DNA of 53,075 bases from Deltaproteobacteria bacterium (GTDB lineage Bacteria > Desulfobacterota > Desulfobulbia > Desulfobulbales > Desulfurivibrionaceae): assembly GCA_026388735.1 (NCBI GenBank), contig JAPLJG010000120.1, positions 4,862 through 57,936 on the forward strand, given 5' to 3'. Each line of letters opens with the position of its first letter. Positions within the stretch are counted from its first letter, which is position 1. The position numbers were made by a program, and so were the translations under genes. Below the pieces are notes generated by a model that did no database searches, had not been told where the DNA came from, and worked only from the letters and a program-made list of their open reading frames with translations. Shown in pieces: positions 1 through 7,993 of this stretch.

Positions 1-511
1 TTCCATCCTTGCGAATGTACCGTTTTTCAAATGAGTATTCGTTGAGTTCGCCGGCAATGAGCCGCCCAAACATGACATTACTTTTTGCCATATCATCGGG
101 ATGGGTCATCTCCTCACAGCGTAACTGTTCAAATTCTTCGCGGGAGTACCCCAGCATCTCACACAGCGTGTCGTTGAACTGAATCCATTCCTTTTCAGGC
201 GATGATATTCCCATGCCAAAAAGTTTTTGCTCAAAGAAGAGACGTTTTCTCTCTTCCGACTTTTCTATCTGCAGCCGGGATTCTGCTTCCCGGAAAATAT
301 AGCGGGAGACAAGGCCGTAAAGCAGAAAGGCCGTAACCACGATAAACAACAACCCTTTGTATGTCGCGAGCAGGGTTATCGTATCTGGGTCACGCACCAG
401 CCATCCCAACGTAGCATCTGAAAAATATATCCAGAGAGCGCCGAACAGCGCATAGGTGCCGACGATTTTTAGCACCTCAAGGCGATCTTTTTTGCAAAGC
501 GGATAGTACAT
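1..511 (-). CDS. Membrane-anchored PAS-domain sensor protein (N-terminal part, cut by window edge)
   Basis: The reading frame is open from the window edge and encodes the start of a signalling protein whose output domain lies outside the window. The visible part has a first membrane segment (GTYALFGALWIYF), a short periplasmic loop (SDATLGWLVRDPD), a second membrane segment (LLFIVVTAFLLYGLV), a short charged coiled linker, and then a PAS domain beginning near FGMGISSPEKEWIQFND and running through CEMLGYSREEF and EEMTHPDD. PAS domains of this kind usually precede histidine kinase, GGDEF or EAL modules. I chose the ATG at 511 because GAGG lies 8 nt upstream; in-frame ATGs at 541 and 556 lack a visible Shine-Dalgarno. 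Family call is firm, output unknown. Confidence 0.75.
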   Translation of the reverse strand, partial: MYYPLCKKDRLEVLKIVGTYALFGALWIYFSDATLGWLVRDPDTITLLATYKGLLFIVVTAFLLYGLVSRYIFREAESRLQIEKSEERKRLFFEQKLFGMGISSPEKEWIQFNDTLCEMLGYSREEFEQLRCEEMTHPDDMAKSNVMFGRLIAGELNEYSFEKRYIRKDG

Positions 512-556
512 TGTTTCAGCCTCAGGCTGTTGAAAACTCATAAAATCATGAGACAT

Positions 557-882
557 TCAAAACCGCGCATTGTATTGTTTAACAAATCGAAATTATTAAC
601 AAACAGGACGATTTATGCGCGGCTCTGACACCCAGCAACATATGCTTACACCAAGAACCGGGAGCGCATTCTTCACACGGATATTGCCGTGATGTTTTTG
701 AGGTCCATCTGCGCCGGGCTGGCGAGCAGCCATGGGGTGCCCCTTTTTGTAAGAAAGATTGCCTCAGAAAAAGCAAAGGCGTGAGAATTGCCCTGTGAAA
801 TTGTAGCACATCCCGCCTGGGGGGTGGGGGGTATTTTTCGGGTCTCACTCCGGGACGAGACAATCGGGCGGAAAGGTTCTGC
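557..882. other. Intergenic stretch without recognisable gene
   Basis: This lies between the divergent PAS protein and acnB. I see no convincing coding region. An 8-bp inverted repeat (CCGCGCAT at 563-570 and ATGCGCGG at 615-622) flanks an AT-rich stretch holding two TTAACAAA copies, which may be the PAS gene promoter area. A G-rich run lies around 819-832. Small open frames on the minus strand here have no initiation signal or recognisable motif. Confidence 0.5.
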
Positions 883-912
883 TTGACACGGTGTGACCGG
901 CAAGGGTAGGAA
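883..912 (+). promoter_or_regulatory. Candidate sigma-70 promoter for acnB
   Basis: TTGACA at 883-888 is a perfect -35 box, followed after 18 bp by TAGGAA(T) at 907-912 as a -10 box. It sits 62 bp before the acnB start. The transcript leader would contain the GC hairpin at 931-946. Confidence 0.55.
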
Positions 913-930
913 TCTGGTTTGAAAAAAATC

Positions 931-946
931 ACCGGGTTGGCCCGGT
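931..946 (+). promoter_or_regulatory. Short GC hairpin in the acnB leader
   Basis: ACCGGG (931-936) pairs with CCCGGT (941-946) around a TTGG loop, 12 bp upstream of the strong AAGGAGG ribosome site (959-965). No U-tract follows, so it is not a terminator; it might affect mRNA stability or translation. Function not known. Confidence 0.4.
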
Positions 947-973
947 TTCTCATTATGCAAGGAGGTCTTACCC

Positions 974-3508
974 ATGCTTGAGGCGTATCAAAAACATGTT
1001 GCCGAGCGGGCTGCTCTTGGCCTGCCCCCCCTTCCCCTTTCCGCCGACCAGACCACGGCCCTGGTTGCGCTGCTGCAAAAACCGGTCGCCGGAACGGAAG
1101 CAACCCTGCTCGATCTGATCAGCAACCAGGTACCGCCGGGCGTGGACGAGGCCTCCAAGGTCAAGGCCGGGTTTCTTGCCGGGGTGGCGCAGGGCAAGAT
1201 TGCCTCGCCGCTCATCGACAAGAAAGCGGCGGTGCAGCTCTTGGGTACCATGCTGGGTGGCTACAATGTGCAGCCGCTCATCGATCTGTTGGATGATGCC
1301 GAGCTGGCTCCGGCAGCGGTGGCGGCCCTCTCCTCCACCCTTCTGGTCTATGATTCCTTTGGCGAAGTGGCTGCCAAGGCCAAGAGCAATCCCCATGCCC
1401 AGCAGGTCCTCACCAACTGGGCCGAGGCTTCCTGGTTCACCAGCCGCGAGCCCATGCCCGAGGAACTCACCGTCACCGTGTTCAAGGTTGCGGGCGAGAC
1501 CAATACCGATGATCTGTCCCCGGCCTCCGAGGCGTGGAGCCGCCCGGATATCCCCTTGCACGCTCAATCCATGTTGATCAACCGGCTGCCTGGCTCGTTG
1601 CCGAAGATCAAGGAGCTGAAGAAAAAGGGCCACCCAATAGCCTATGTGGGCGACGTGGTGGGCACCGGCTCCTCCCGCAAGTCCGGGGTCAACTCCATGC
1701 TCTGGCACATGGGCCGCAACATTCCCTATGTTCCGGCTAAGCGCACCGGCGGGGTGGTCATGGGTTCCACCATCGCACCCATCTATTTCAATACCGCCGA
1801 AGATTCCGGCATGCTGCCCATCCAGTGTGATGTGACCAGCCTGGAGACCGGCGATATCATCACCATCAACACCCGCACCGGCACGATCAGCCGGGATGGG
1901 CAGATGGTTACGAGCTTCACCCTCTCCCCTGCCACCCTGCCCGACGAGGTTCAGGCCGGGGGCCGGGTCAATCTCATCATCGGCCGGGGCTTGACCGCCA
2001 AGGCCCGTGAGGCTTTGGGCCTGCCGCCAGCCACCCTGTTTCGGGAGCCGGAGGTGCCCAAGGATACTGGCAAGGGCTACACCCTGGCCCAGAAGATGGT
2101 GGGCAAGGCCTGTGGCCTAACGGGGGTGCGACCCGGCATGTACTGCGAACCCAAGATGACCTCGGTGGGCTCCCAGGACACCACCGGCCCCATGACCCGC
2201 GATGAGATCAAGGAGCTGGCCTGCCTGAAGTTTTCCGCGCCGCTGGTCATGCAATCTTTCTGCCATACCGCCGCCTACCCCAAACCGGTGGATGTGAAGA
2301 CCCACCAGACCCTGCCCGGGTTCATCAGCGAACGGGGCGGCATCAGCCTGCGACCAGGCGACGGGGTGGTGCATTCCTGGCTCAACCGTATGGTCCTGCC
2401 CGACACGGTGGGCACCGGCGGCGACTCCCACACCCGTTTCCCCATCGGCATCTCCTTTCCGGCGGGTTCCGGGTTGGTGGCCTTTGCCGCAGCCACCGGC
2501 TCCATGCCTCTGGTCATGCCCGAGTCGGTGCTGATCCGTTTTACCGGCACAATGCAGCCCGGCATTACCCTGCGGGATCTGGTCAACGCCATCCCCTATG
2601 TGGCCATCCAGAAAGGCTTGCTCACCGTGGAGAAGAAGGGCAAGAAAAACCTCTTTGCCGGCACGGTTTTGGAGATTGAGGGACTGCCGGACTTGGCGGT
2701 GGAACAGGCCTTCGAGCTGGCCGACGCCTCGGCGGAGCGCTCCGCTGCCGCCTGCACCGTGCGGCTGAACAAAGAGCCGGTGGCCGAGTTCCTCCGCTCC
2801 AACGTTGAGCTGCTGAAAAGCCTGTTGACCCGAGGCTATCGGGACGCCACGGCCATCCGCAACCGGATCGCGGCCATGGAGGCCTGGCTGGCCGCGCCCG
2901 AATTGCTGGCCCCGGATGCGGACGCCGAATACAAGGCCGTACTGGAGATCGATTTGAATACGATCACCGAGCCGGTTCTGGCCTGTCCCAACGACCCGGA
3001 CGACGTGAAACTGCTCTCCCAGGTGGCGGGCACCGCAATCGACGAGGTCTTTGTCGGCTCCTGCATGACCAACATCGGCCATTTCCGCGCCCTGGCCAGG
3101 ATTCTGGACAACGGCCCCCAGGTGGTGGTCCGTCTTTGGGTGGCGCCGCCCACCCGCATGGACGAAGAGCAACTCAAGGCCGAAGGGGTGTACAGCATTT
3201 TGGGCAAGGCCGGAGCGCGCACCGAGATTCCCGGCTGTTCGCTCTGCATGGGCAACCAGGCGAGAACCCGCGACAACGCCGTGGTCTTCTCCACCTCCAC
3301 CCGCAACTTCGACAACCGCATCGGCACCGGCACCAAGGTCTTCCTGGGCTCAGCCGAACTGGCCGCGGTCTGCGCCGTGTTGGGGCGTATACCCACCATG
3401 GATGAATACAACACCATCCTTGCCGAGCGGGTAACCCCCAAGGCGGATGAGGTGTACCGCTATCTCAACTTCCACCGGATCGAGGGCTACGCAGAGAAAG
3501 GCTGGTAG
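974..3508 (+). CDS. acnB: Aconitate hydratase B (AcnB, 2-methylisocitrate dehydratase type)
   Basis: A cytoplasmic [4Fe-4S] enzyme that interconverts citrate and isocitrate in the TCA cycle; AcnB enzymes often also act on 2-methylisocitrate. The 844-residue product begins [20 protein letters not shown], typical of AcnB with its N-terminal HEAT-like domain, and has the AcnB domain order (swivel domain before the catalytic domains). The cluster cysteines are visible as C697 ([10 protein letters not shown]) and C755/C758 (GCSLCMGN), matching C710, C769 and C772 of the E. coli enzyme. The start has AAGGAGG 8 nt upstream. It is followed by its own hairpin terminator at 3520, so it is probably monocistronic from the promoter at 883. 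Confidence 0.97.
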   Translation: MLEAYQKHVAERAALGLPPLPLSADQTTALVALLQKPVAGTEATLLDLISNQVPPGVDEASKVKAGFLAGVAQGKIASPLIDKKAAVQLLGTMLGGYNVQPLIDLLDDAELAPAAVAALSSTLLVYDSFGEVAAKAKSNPHAQQVLTNWAEASWFTSREPMPEELTVTVFKVAGETNTDDLSPASEAWSRPDIPLHAQSMLINRLPGSLPKIKELKKKGHPIAYVGDVVGTGSSRKSGVNSMLWHMGRNIPYVPAKRTGGVVMGSTIAPIYFNTAEDSGMLPIQCDVTSLETGDIITINTRTGTISRDGQMVTSFTLSPATLPDEVQAGGRVNLIIGRGLTAKAREALGLPPATLFREPEVPKDTGKGYTLAQKMVGKACGLTGVRPGMYCEPKMTSVGSQDTTGPMTRDEIKELACLKFSAPLVMQSFCHTAAYPKPVDVKTHQTLPGFISERGGISLRPGDGVVHSWLNRMVLPDTVGTGGDSHTRFPIGISFPAGSGLVAFAAATGSMPLVMPESVLIRFTGTMQPGITLRDLVNAIPYVAIQKGLLTVEKKGKKNLFAGTVLEIEGLPDLAVEQAFELADASAERSAAACTVRLNKEPVAEFLRSNVELLKSLLTRGYRDATAIRNRIAAMEAWLAAPELLAPDADAEYKAVLEIDLNTITEPVLACPNDPDDVKLLSQVAGTAIDEVFVGSCMTNIGHFRALARILDNGPQVVVRLWVAPPTRMDEEQLKAEGVYSILGKAGARTEIPGCSLCMGNQARTRDNAVVFSTSTRNFDNRIGTGTKVFLGSAELAAVCAVLGRIPTMDEYNTILAERVTPKADEVYRYLNFHRIEGYAEKGW

Positions 3509-3519
3509 GGAAAACGTGG

Positions 3520-3557
3520 AGGCGGACCGTTCCCGGCGGGAGGTTCGCCTTTTTTTG
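3520..3557 (+). terminator. Rho-independent terminator of acnB
   Basis: AGGCGGACC (3520-3528) pairs with GGTTCGCCT (3542-3550, one G-T wobble), followed by a run of seven T. It lies 11 bp after the acnB stop. Confidence 0.85.
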
Positions 3558-3621
3558 TTCCGGAGTTGGCAAGATGCGGCGGAGGTCAGCGCCCCCTGTT
3601 TTTCTCAAAAAGGAGACAACA

Positions 3622-4704
3622 ATGGACAAGAAAATATACCTGAGCGTCATGGCTGCCCTTGCCACGGCAGCGGCGATCTGGCTTTTTGCCCTGCTGGCGG
3701 CGCCACTCGCCAAGCCGCTGGCCTGGGCCCTTATCATCGGCCTCGCGACCCTTCCCCACCACAACCGACTGACCAGAAAATTTCCTCGCCATCCTGACCG
3801 CTCTGCCGGAGTGATGGTGCTTGCCATAACCGTTTGCTTTATGCTCCCGGTTGCAGCCCTGATCGTCATGGTCGCTCAAAACGCCGTCGGTTGGTACAGG
3901 GAAGGCGAGCAGCTTGTTCAGGCATTTTCTTCGACCGGGTCAGGCGCTCTCAGCCAGTTTCCCTTTGCCAGCGAGATTATTGCCCAGGGAGAGCGGTTCG
4001 GCATCGATCTTTCCGGTTTCGGCGCAAAGCTGGCTGCCGGCGCTTCGGGATATCTCTTTCATCTGGCGACCAATACCGCAAGAAACCTTGGCGAACTCCT
4101 CTTCACCCTGGCGGTGGCGCTGTTCATCCTTTTTTTCATCTACCGTGACGGCGAAAGGATTGTGGCCACGGCTATCACCCGGTTCGCCACCAATACGGAC
4201 AAAGCCCGCCACTATTTTTCCGAGATTCGCGCCACAACCACAGCGGTGACAGTCGGAACAATCTTCACCTGTTTTGTGCAGGGCGCAACCGCCGGACTCG
4301 GATATTTTGTCGCCGGAGCCCCTGCTCCGGTTCTCTGCGGTGCGCTGACGGCTGTGGCGGCGCTTGTGCCGGTTGTCGGCACGGGCATTATTTGGGTGCC
4401 CCTTGCCGCCCTTGTTGCCCTCAACGGCGCCTATCTTAAGGCGGTACTCTTGGTGCTTTGGTGTATTTTTTTCGTGGGTCTTGCCGATAACGCGATCCGG
4501 CCCCTTGCCATTGGCGCAAAGAGGAATATTCCTGCCCCGGCGATTGTGCTCGGTGCGATCAGCGGCGTGTTTGCCTTGGGGATTCTTGGTCTTATCCTCG
4601 GGCCTGTTCTCTTCGCGATTCTCATCACGGTTTGGCGGGATGTAACGCGTGTCGATCATCAGTTGATAACTTCTGACAAGAATCACACCGAACCTTGCGA
4701 ATAA
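3622..4704 (+). CDS. AI-2E family transporter (YdiK/TqsA-like membrane protein)
   Basis: A 360-residue polytopic inner-membrane protein. It shows a pair of N-terminal membrane helices (YLSVMAALATAAAIWLF and PLAKPLAWALIIGLATLP), a soluble middle region, and a block of further helices toward the C-terminus (ELLFTLAVALFILFFIY, LTAVAALVPVVGTGIIWVP, GVFALGILGLILGPVLFAI), the pattern of the AI-2E (UPF0118) family. Members export autoinducer-2 or act as antiporters; which substrate applies here cannot be told. I chose ATG 3622 because AAGGAG lies 6 nt upstream; the open frame extends to 3574 without a ribosome site. It stands alone between the acnB terminator and the convergent ilvY gene. Confidence 0.85.
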   Translation: MDKKIYLSVMAALATAAAIWLFALLAAPLAKPLAWALIIGLATLPHHNRLTRKFPRHPDRSAGVMVLAITVCFMLPVAALIVMVAQNAVGWYREGEQLVQAFSSTGSGALSQFPFASEIIAQGERFGIDLSGFGAKLAAGASGYLFHLATNTARNLGELLFTLAVALFILFFIYRDGERIVATAITRFATNTDKARHYFSEIRATTTAVTVGTIFTCFVQGATAGLGYFVAGAPAPVLCGALTAVAALVPVVGTGIIWVPLAALVALNGAYLKAVLLVLWCIFFVGLADNAIRPLAIGAKRNIPAPAIVLGAISGVFALGILGLILGPVLFAILITVWRDVTRVDHQLITSDKNHTEPCE

Positions 4705-4707
4705 TCC

Positions 4708-5583
4708 TCACCGCGAGCCAGCGATCTCCCAGAAAGCCAGGATTTTTGGATTGCGCAGGTTCTTTTTCACGGTGCAGATCCCCAGGGAAAACGGGGCCAG
4801 TTCGGGGGAGATGGCGAGTACCGTGATCTGCTCCTGGAGCGGACTTTTTTCCAGCACCAGAAGGGGCACCACCCCTACCCCGCAGCCCAGGCTGACCATG
4901 GCGATGATCGCTTCGTTGCCCGCCACCTGGGCGTAGATGTTGGGCAGGATCTTTTTCGTGGCAAACCAGCGGTCGAGCCGCTCGCGGCTCAAGCCCTGCT
5001 CGGCCATGATCACCGGGGTTTTTCGCCAGTCGATTTCCTGGCCTTCATACACCACGGGTTCCGGGAAGTCCAGCGGAGCGATGAAGACCAGGGGTGTTTC
5101 GGTGAGCGGCATGAACTCCAGGCCTGCGGGCGGCTTGTCCGGCAGGGCGTCGATGATCACCTCCACCTCGCCGTTGCGTAGCCGGGTGAGGCCTTGGGCC
5201 GCGTCGCCGGTCTGGAGTTTGATCTGTACCTCCGGGCAGGCCTTGCGGAATCTACCCAGAATGGCGGGTAGGATGCCGTAGGCCGCAGTCACCGAGCAAT
5301 AGAGGGAGATGTCGCCGTGCAGGGCGGTGGAGTTGGCAAGGCTGTTTTTCAGAGCCTTCCAGCGCTCGATGGTCTCCTCGGCGTACTGTTTCAGCGCCTC
5401 GCCCGCGGTGGTCAACCGCACCGAGCGGTTGTCCCGGTCAAAGAGGCGTTCCCCCACCTCCGCCTCGATGCGCTGGATGGTGCGGGTCAGGGCCGAGGGC
5501 GTTACATGGCAGGCCCGGCTGGTTCGCCCGAAGTGCAGGGATTCGGCCAGGTGGCGAAAGAGCTTGAGTTCCTCCATATCCAT
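4708..5583 (-). CDS. ilvY: LysR-type transcriptional regulator IlvY
   Basis: A 291-residue LysR regulator transcribed divergently from ilvC. The N-terminal winged HTH reads MDMEELKLFRHLAESLHFGR, very close to E. coli IlvY (MDLRDLKTFLHLAESRHFGR), and the effector domain keeps IlvY-like segments such as YCSVTAAYGILP, KLQTGDAAQGL and SLGCGVGVVP. IlvY activates ilvC when acetolactate or acetohydroxybutyrate is bound and represses itself. The third in-frame ATG (5583) was chosen because GGAG lies 8 nt upstream and the protein then aligns with E. coli IlvY at residue 1. A palindromic operator candidate lies 14 bp upstream (5597-5621). The 3' end is 3 bp from the convergent transporter gene. Confidence 0.93.
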   Translation of the reverse strand: MDMEELKLFRHLAESLHFGRTSRACHVTPSALTRTIQRIEAEVGERLFDRDNRSVRLTTAGEALKQYAEETIERWKALKNSLANSTALHGDISLYCSVTAAYGILPAILGRFRKACPEVQIKLQTGDAAQGLTRLRNGEVEVIIDALPDKPPAGLEFMPLTETPLVFIAPLDFPEPVVYEGQEIDWRKTPVIMAEQGLSRERLDRWFATKKILPNIYAQVAGNEAIIAMVSLGCGVGVVPLLVLEKSPLQEQITVLAISPELAPFSLGICTVKKNLRNPKILAFWEIAGSR

Positions 5584-5596
5584 GGGCATCTCTCCA

Positions 5597-5621
5597 ATTG
5601 TTGCAGTTTTTGCAATACAAT
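5597..5621. promoter_or_regulatory. Candidate IlvY operator in the ilvY-ilvC divergent region
   Basis: ATTGTTGCA (5597-5605) and TTGCAATACAAT (5610-5621) form an imperfect dyad around a T-rich centre, with TGCAGTTTTTGCA as its core. LysR regulators bind such dyads between divergent promoters. The match is by eye, without a binding matrix. Confidence 0.55.
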
Positions 5622-5717
5622 ATCGCGAACAAGTCACTTGACGCAACAGAAAATGCCGCTATGATGGCCTGATAGTAAGAAATAAAAACATATTTCCAAT
5701 ACGATAAGGAGAACACC

Positions 5718-7190
5718 ATGGGAAAGAACTACTTCAACAGCCTGCCGCTGCGCTTGCAGCTTGAGGAGCTTGGCCAGTGCCGCTTCATGGACTCCTCCGA
5801 GTTCAACGGGGTGGAGGCGCTTAAGGGCAAGAAGATCGTCATCGTCGGTTGCGGTGCGCAGGGGCTGCACCAGGGCCTCAACCTTCGCGACAGCGGCCTG
5901 GACGTTTCCTACGCCCTGCGCGAGGAAGCGATCAAGACCAAGCGGCAGTCCTACAAGAACGCGCATGGCAACGGCTTTGCCGTGGACACCTTTGAAAAGC
6001 TGATCCCCAAGGCCGACCTGGTCATCAACCTCACCCCGGACAAGCAGCACACCAAGGTGGTCTCCGCCATCATGCCGCTGATGAAGAAAGGGGCGACGCT
6101 TTCCTATTCCCACGGCTTCAACATCGTGGAAGAGGGCATGCAGATCCGTAAGGATCTTACGGTCATCATGGTGGCCCCCAAATCGCCTGGCACCGAGGTG
6201 CGGGAGGAGTACAAGCGCGGCTTCGGCGTACCCACCCTGATTGCGGTGCATCGCGCCAACGACCCCCAGGGCAAGGGCTGGGAACAGGCCAAGGCCTATG
6301 CCTGCGGCACCGGCGGAGACCGGGCCGGGGTGCTGGAGTCATCCTTTGTCGCCGAGGTCAAATCCGACCTGATGGGCGAGCAGACCATCCTCTGCGGCAT
6401 GCTCCAGGCAGGCTCCTTGCTGTGCTACGACAAGATGATCGAAAAGGGCATCGAGAGCGGCTACGCCTCCAAGCTCGTCCAGTTCGGCTGGGAGACCATC
6501 ACCGAGGCGCTCAAGCATGGCGGCATCACCAACATGATGGACCGGTTGTCTAATCCGGCCAAGATCAAGGCTTTCTATCTTGCCGAAGAGCTCAAGGAGA
6601 TCCTGGCCCCGCTCTTTGCCAAGCACATGGACGACATCATGAGTGGGCATTTTTCGAAAACCATGATGGAGGACTGGGCCAACAATGACAAGAACCTCCT
6701 CAAATGGCGTGCAGCCACCGGCAAGACGGCTTTTGAGAAGTCCACCTCCGGCAAGAAGAAGATCAGCGAGCAGGAGTATTTCGACAATGGCATCCTGATG
6801 GTGGCCATGGTCAAGGCCGGGGTCGAGCTGGCCTTCGACACCATGGTTTCCGCAGGGATCAAGGATGAGTCGGCCTACTATGAGTCGTTGCATGAGGTGC
6901 CCCTCATCGCCAACACCATCGCGCGCAAGAAGCTCTATGAGATGAACGTGGTCATCTCCGACACCGCCGAGTACGGCTGCTACCTCTTTGCCCATGCAGC
7001 CGGGCCCATGCTGGCCGCCTTCATGAAGAAGATCGACACCGACGTGATCGGCAAGGGCCTTGTTGCCAAGGACAATGGGGTGAGCAATGTGGAGCTGGTC
7101 CGGGTCAATGAGGCGATTCGTTACACCGGGGTCGAGGAGGTCGGCGCGGAGCTGCGCTCCTACATGGAGGCCATGAAGCCCATTATCTAA
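5718..7190 (+). CDS. ilvC: Ketol-acid reductoisomerase (NADP+), class II long form
   Basis: The second enzyme of valine/isoleucine synthesis: it isomerises and reduces acetolactate or acetohydroxybutyrate with NADPH and Mg2+. The product is 490 residues, the length of class II enzymes (E. coli 491), rather than the roughly 330 of class I. The Rossmann motif [13 protein letters not shown] (residues about 41-53) is clear, as are the two knotted C-terminal domains ([17 protein letters not shown] and a later repeat around [13 protein letters not shown]). TAAGGAG lies 8 nt before the ATG. It is preceded by the divergent ilvY and followed by a terminator at 7219, so it is an IlvY-controlled single-gene unit. 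Confidence 0.98.
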   Translation: MGKNYFNSLPLRLQLEELGQCRFMDSSEFNGVEALKGKKIVIVGCGAQGLHQGLNLRDSGLDVSYALREEAIKTKRQSYKNAHGNGFAVDTFEKLIPKADLVINLTPDKQHTKVVSAIMPLMKKGATLSYSHGFNIVEEGMQIRKDLTVIMVAPKSPGTEVREEYKRGFGVPTLIAVHRANDPQGKGWEQAKAYACGTGGDRAGVLESSFVAEVKSDLMGEQTILCGMLQAGSLLCYDKMIEKGIESGYASKLVQFGWETITEALKHGGITNMMDRLSNPAKIKAFYLAEELKEILAPLFAKHMDDIMSGHFSKTMMEDWANNDKNLLKWRAATGKTAFEKSTSGKKKISEQEYFDNGILMVAMVKAGVELAFDTMVSAGIKDESAYYESLHEVPLIANTIARKKLYEMNVVISDTAEYGCYLFAHAAGPMLAAFMKKIDTDVIGKGLVAKDNGVSNVELVRVNEAIRYTGVEEVGAELRSYMEAMKPII

Positions 7191-7218
7191 TCTCAAAGCA
7201 AAAATATGTCGCAGTAAC

Positions 7219-7251
7219 GGGGGAGGTCCGAAAGGGCTTCCCCCTTTTTTT
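7219..7251 (+). terminator. Rho-independent terminator of ilvC
   Basis: An 11-bp stem (7219-7229 with 7234-7244, two G-T wobbles) closed by a GAAA tetraloop and followed by seven T. It lies 28 bp after the ilvC stop. Confidence 0.9.
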
Positions 7252-7266
7252 GCCAAAAACAAATGC

Positions 7267-7282
7267 CTTGACCTAAGTCAAG
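7267..7282 (+). promoter_or_regulatory. CRP/FNR-family operator (HcpR-type box) upstream of nrfHA
   Basis: CTTGACCTAAGTCAAG is a perfect 16-bp palindrome-type site: TTGAC-N4-GTCAA. This is the consensus described for HcpR, the nitrosative-stress CRP/FNR regulator of sulfate-reducing deltaproteobacteria, and differs from FNR (TTGAT-N4-ATCAA). Its centre (7274.5) is 29.5 bp before a -10-like TATCCT (7304-7309), the geometry of a class II activation site at -41.5. The regulator gene is not in the window. Confidence 0.75.
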
Positions 7283-7303
7283 TACCTTGTGCTACACTTT
7301 CTG

Positions 7304-7309
7304 TATCCT
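7304..7309 (+). promoter_or_regulatory. Candidate -10 box of the nrfHA promoter
   Basis: TATCCT lies at the spacing expected downstream of an activator bound at -41.5; no good -35 box is present, as expected for an activator-dependent promoter. The predicted transcript would begin near 7316. Confidence 0.4.
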
Positions 7310-7357
7310 TGATTTGTGTTTTTTCCAGAAAACAATCAGATAGAGGAGGCGAAGAGG

Positions 7358-7513
7358 ATGAAGAAACGAAGAGGGAGAGGCTCGATCATGGCCTGGGGAA
7401 GCCCTGGTTCGGCGGCAATTAAAACGGCCAAGTTCGGCAAGGGTGCGGATGAGGCAACCTGTTTTTCCTGGCATGAAGGGGTCAAGGAGCTAAAAAAATG
7501 GGATCATTTTTGA
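7358..7513 (+). CDS. Possible 51-residue leader ORF overlapping nrfH
   Basis: A small open frame with a strong GAGGAGG upstream of ATG 7358, overlapping the start of nrfH by 16 bp. The product is basic at its N-terminus (MKKRRGRGS) and contains CFSWH, one base change (TGG for TGC) away from a c-type heme motif CxxCH. Its last codons coincide with the AAGGAG ribosome site of nrfH, so the resemblance to a cytochrome tail could be chance. It may be a leader peptide coupling nrfH translation, a decayed cytochrome fragment, or not translated at all. I recognise no family. Confidence 0.3.
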   Translation: MKKRRGRGSIMAWGSPGSAAIKTAKFGKGADEATCFSWHEGVKELKKWDHF

Positions 7514-7965
7514 GAGGGAAACGGCTGCGGATAGTTGTCGTTGCCGCTATCTCCGCAACCCTTATTGGTTTCTATTTGTTGCTGGGACCGCCGCGCCTGT
7601 TGGCCAAGTCCGAGTCCCCGGATTTCTGCGCAGGCTGTCACGTCATGGAGGGTGAGTACGCCAACTTCATGCATTCCGGCGCGCACCGTCGTAAAAAATG
7701 CGTTGATTGCCACCTTCCCAACGACAACCTGGCCTTGCACTACGTCTGGAAATCCATTGACGGCATGAAGGACGTGCTGTTTTTCCATTCCGGCCATGTG
7801 CCCGAGCGGATCACCCTGTCGGAGCATGGCGCTAAAGTGGTTAAGGCCAACTGCATCAGGTGCCACAGCCAACTGGTGTCGCAGATGAACACCTCCTCCC
7901 GCAACTGCTGGAGCTGTCACCGCCGCATTTCCCACACCGGGACCGGCAGCATTGAAACACTATAA
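7498..7965 (+). CDS. nrfH: Cytochrome c nitrite reductase small subunit NrfH (tetraheme quinol dehydrogenase)
   Basis: A membrane-anchored NapC/NirT-family tetraheme cytochrome that takes electrons from quinol and passes them to NrfA in the periplasm. The 155-residue product has one N-terminal membrane helix (about residues 11-30) and four CxxCH motifs at C44-H48, C68-H72, C119-H123 and C137-H141. The first heme is followed by Met50 (CHVM), as in Desulfovibrio NrfH where Met is the axial ligand. AAGGAG lies 7 nt before the ATG. nrfA follows 28 bp downstream, forming the standard nrfHA operon under the box at 7267. Confidence 0.95.
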   Translation: MGSFLRGKRLRIVVVAAISATLIGFYLLLGPPRLLAKSESPDFCAGCHVMEGEYANFMHSGAHRRKKCVDCHLPNDNLALHYVWKSIDGMKDVLFFHSGHVPERITLSEHGAKVVKANCIRCHSQLVSQMNTSSRNCWSCHRRISHTGTGSIETL

Positions 7966-7993
7966 TCTCGCCACATCACACAGGAGAACGAAT

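Noticed and set aside
2117..3172. Long open frame on the minus strand inside acnB
   Set aside because: It is the shadow of a GC-rich gene; no motif or initiation signal and complete overlap with AcnB.
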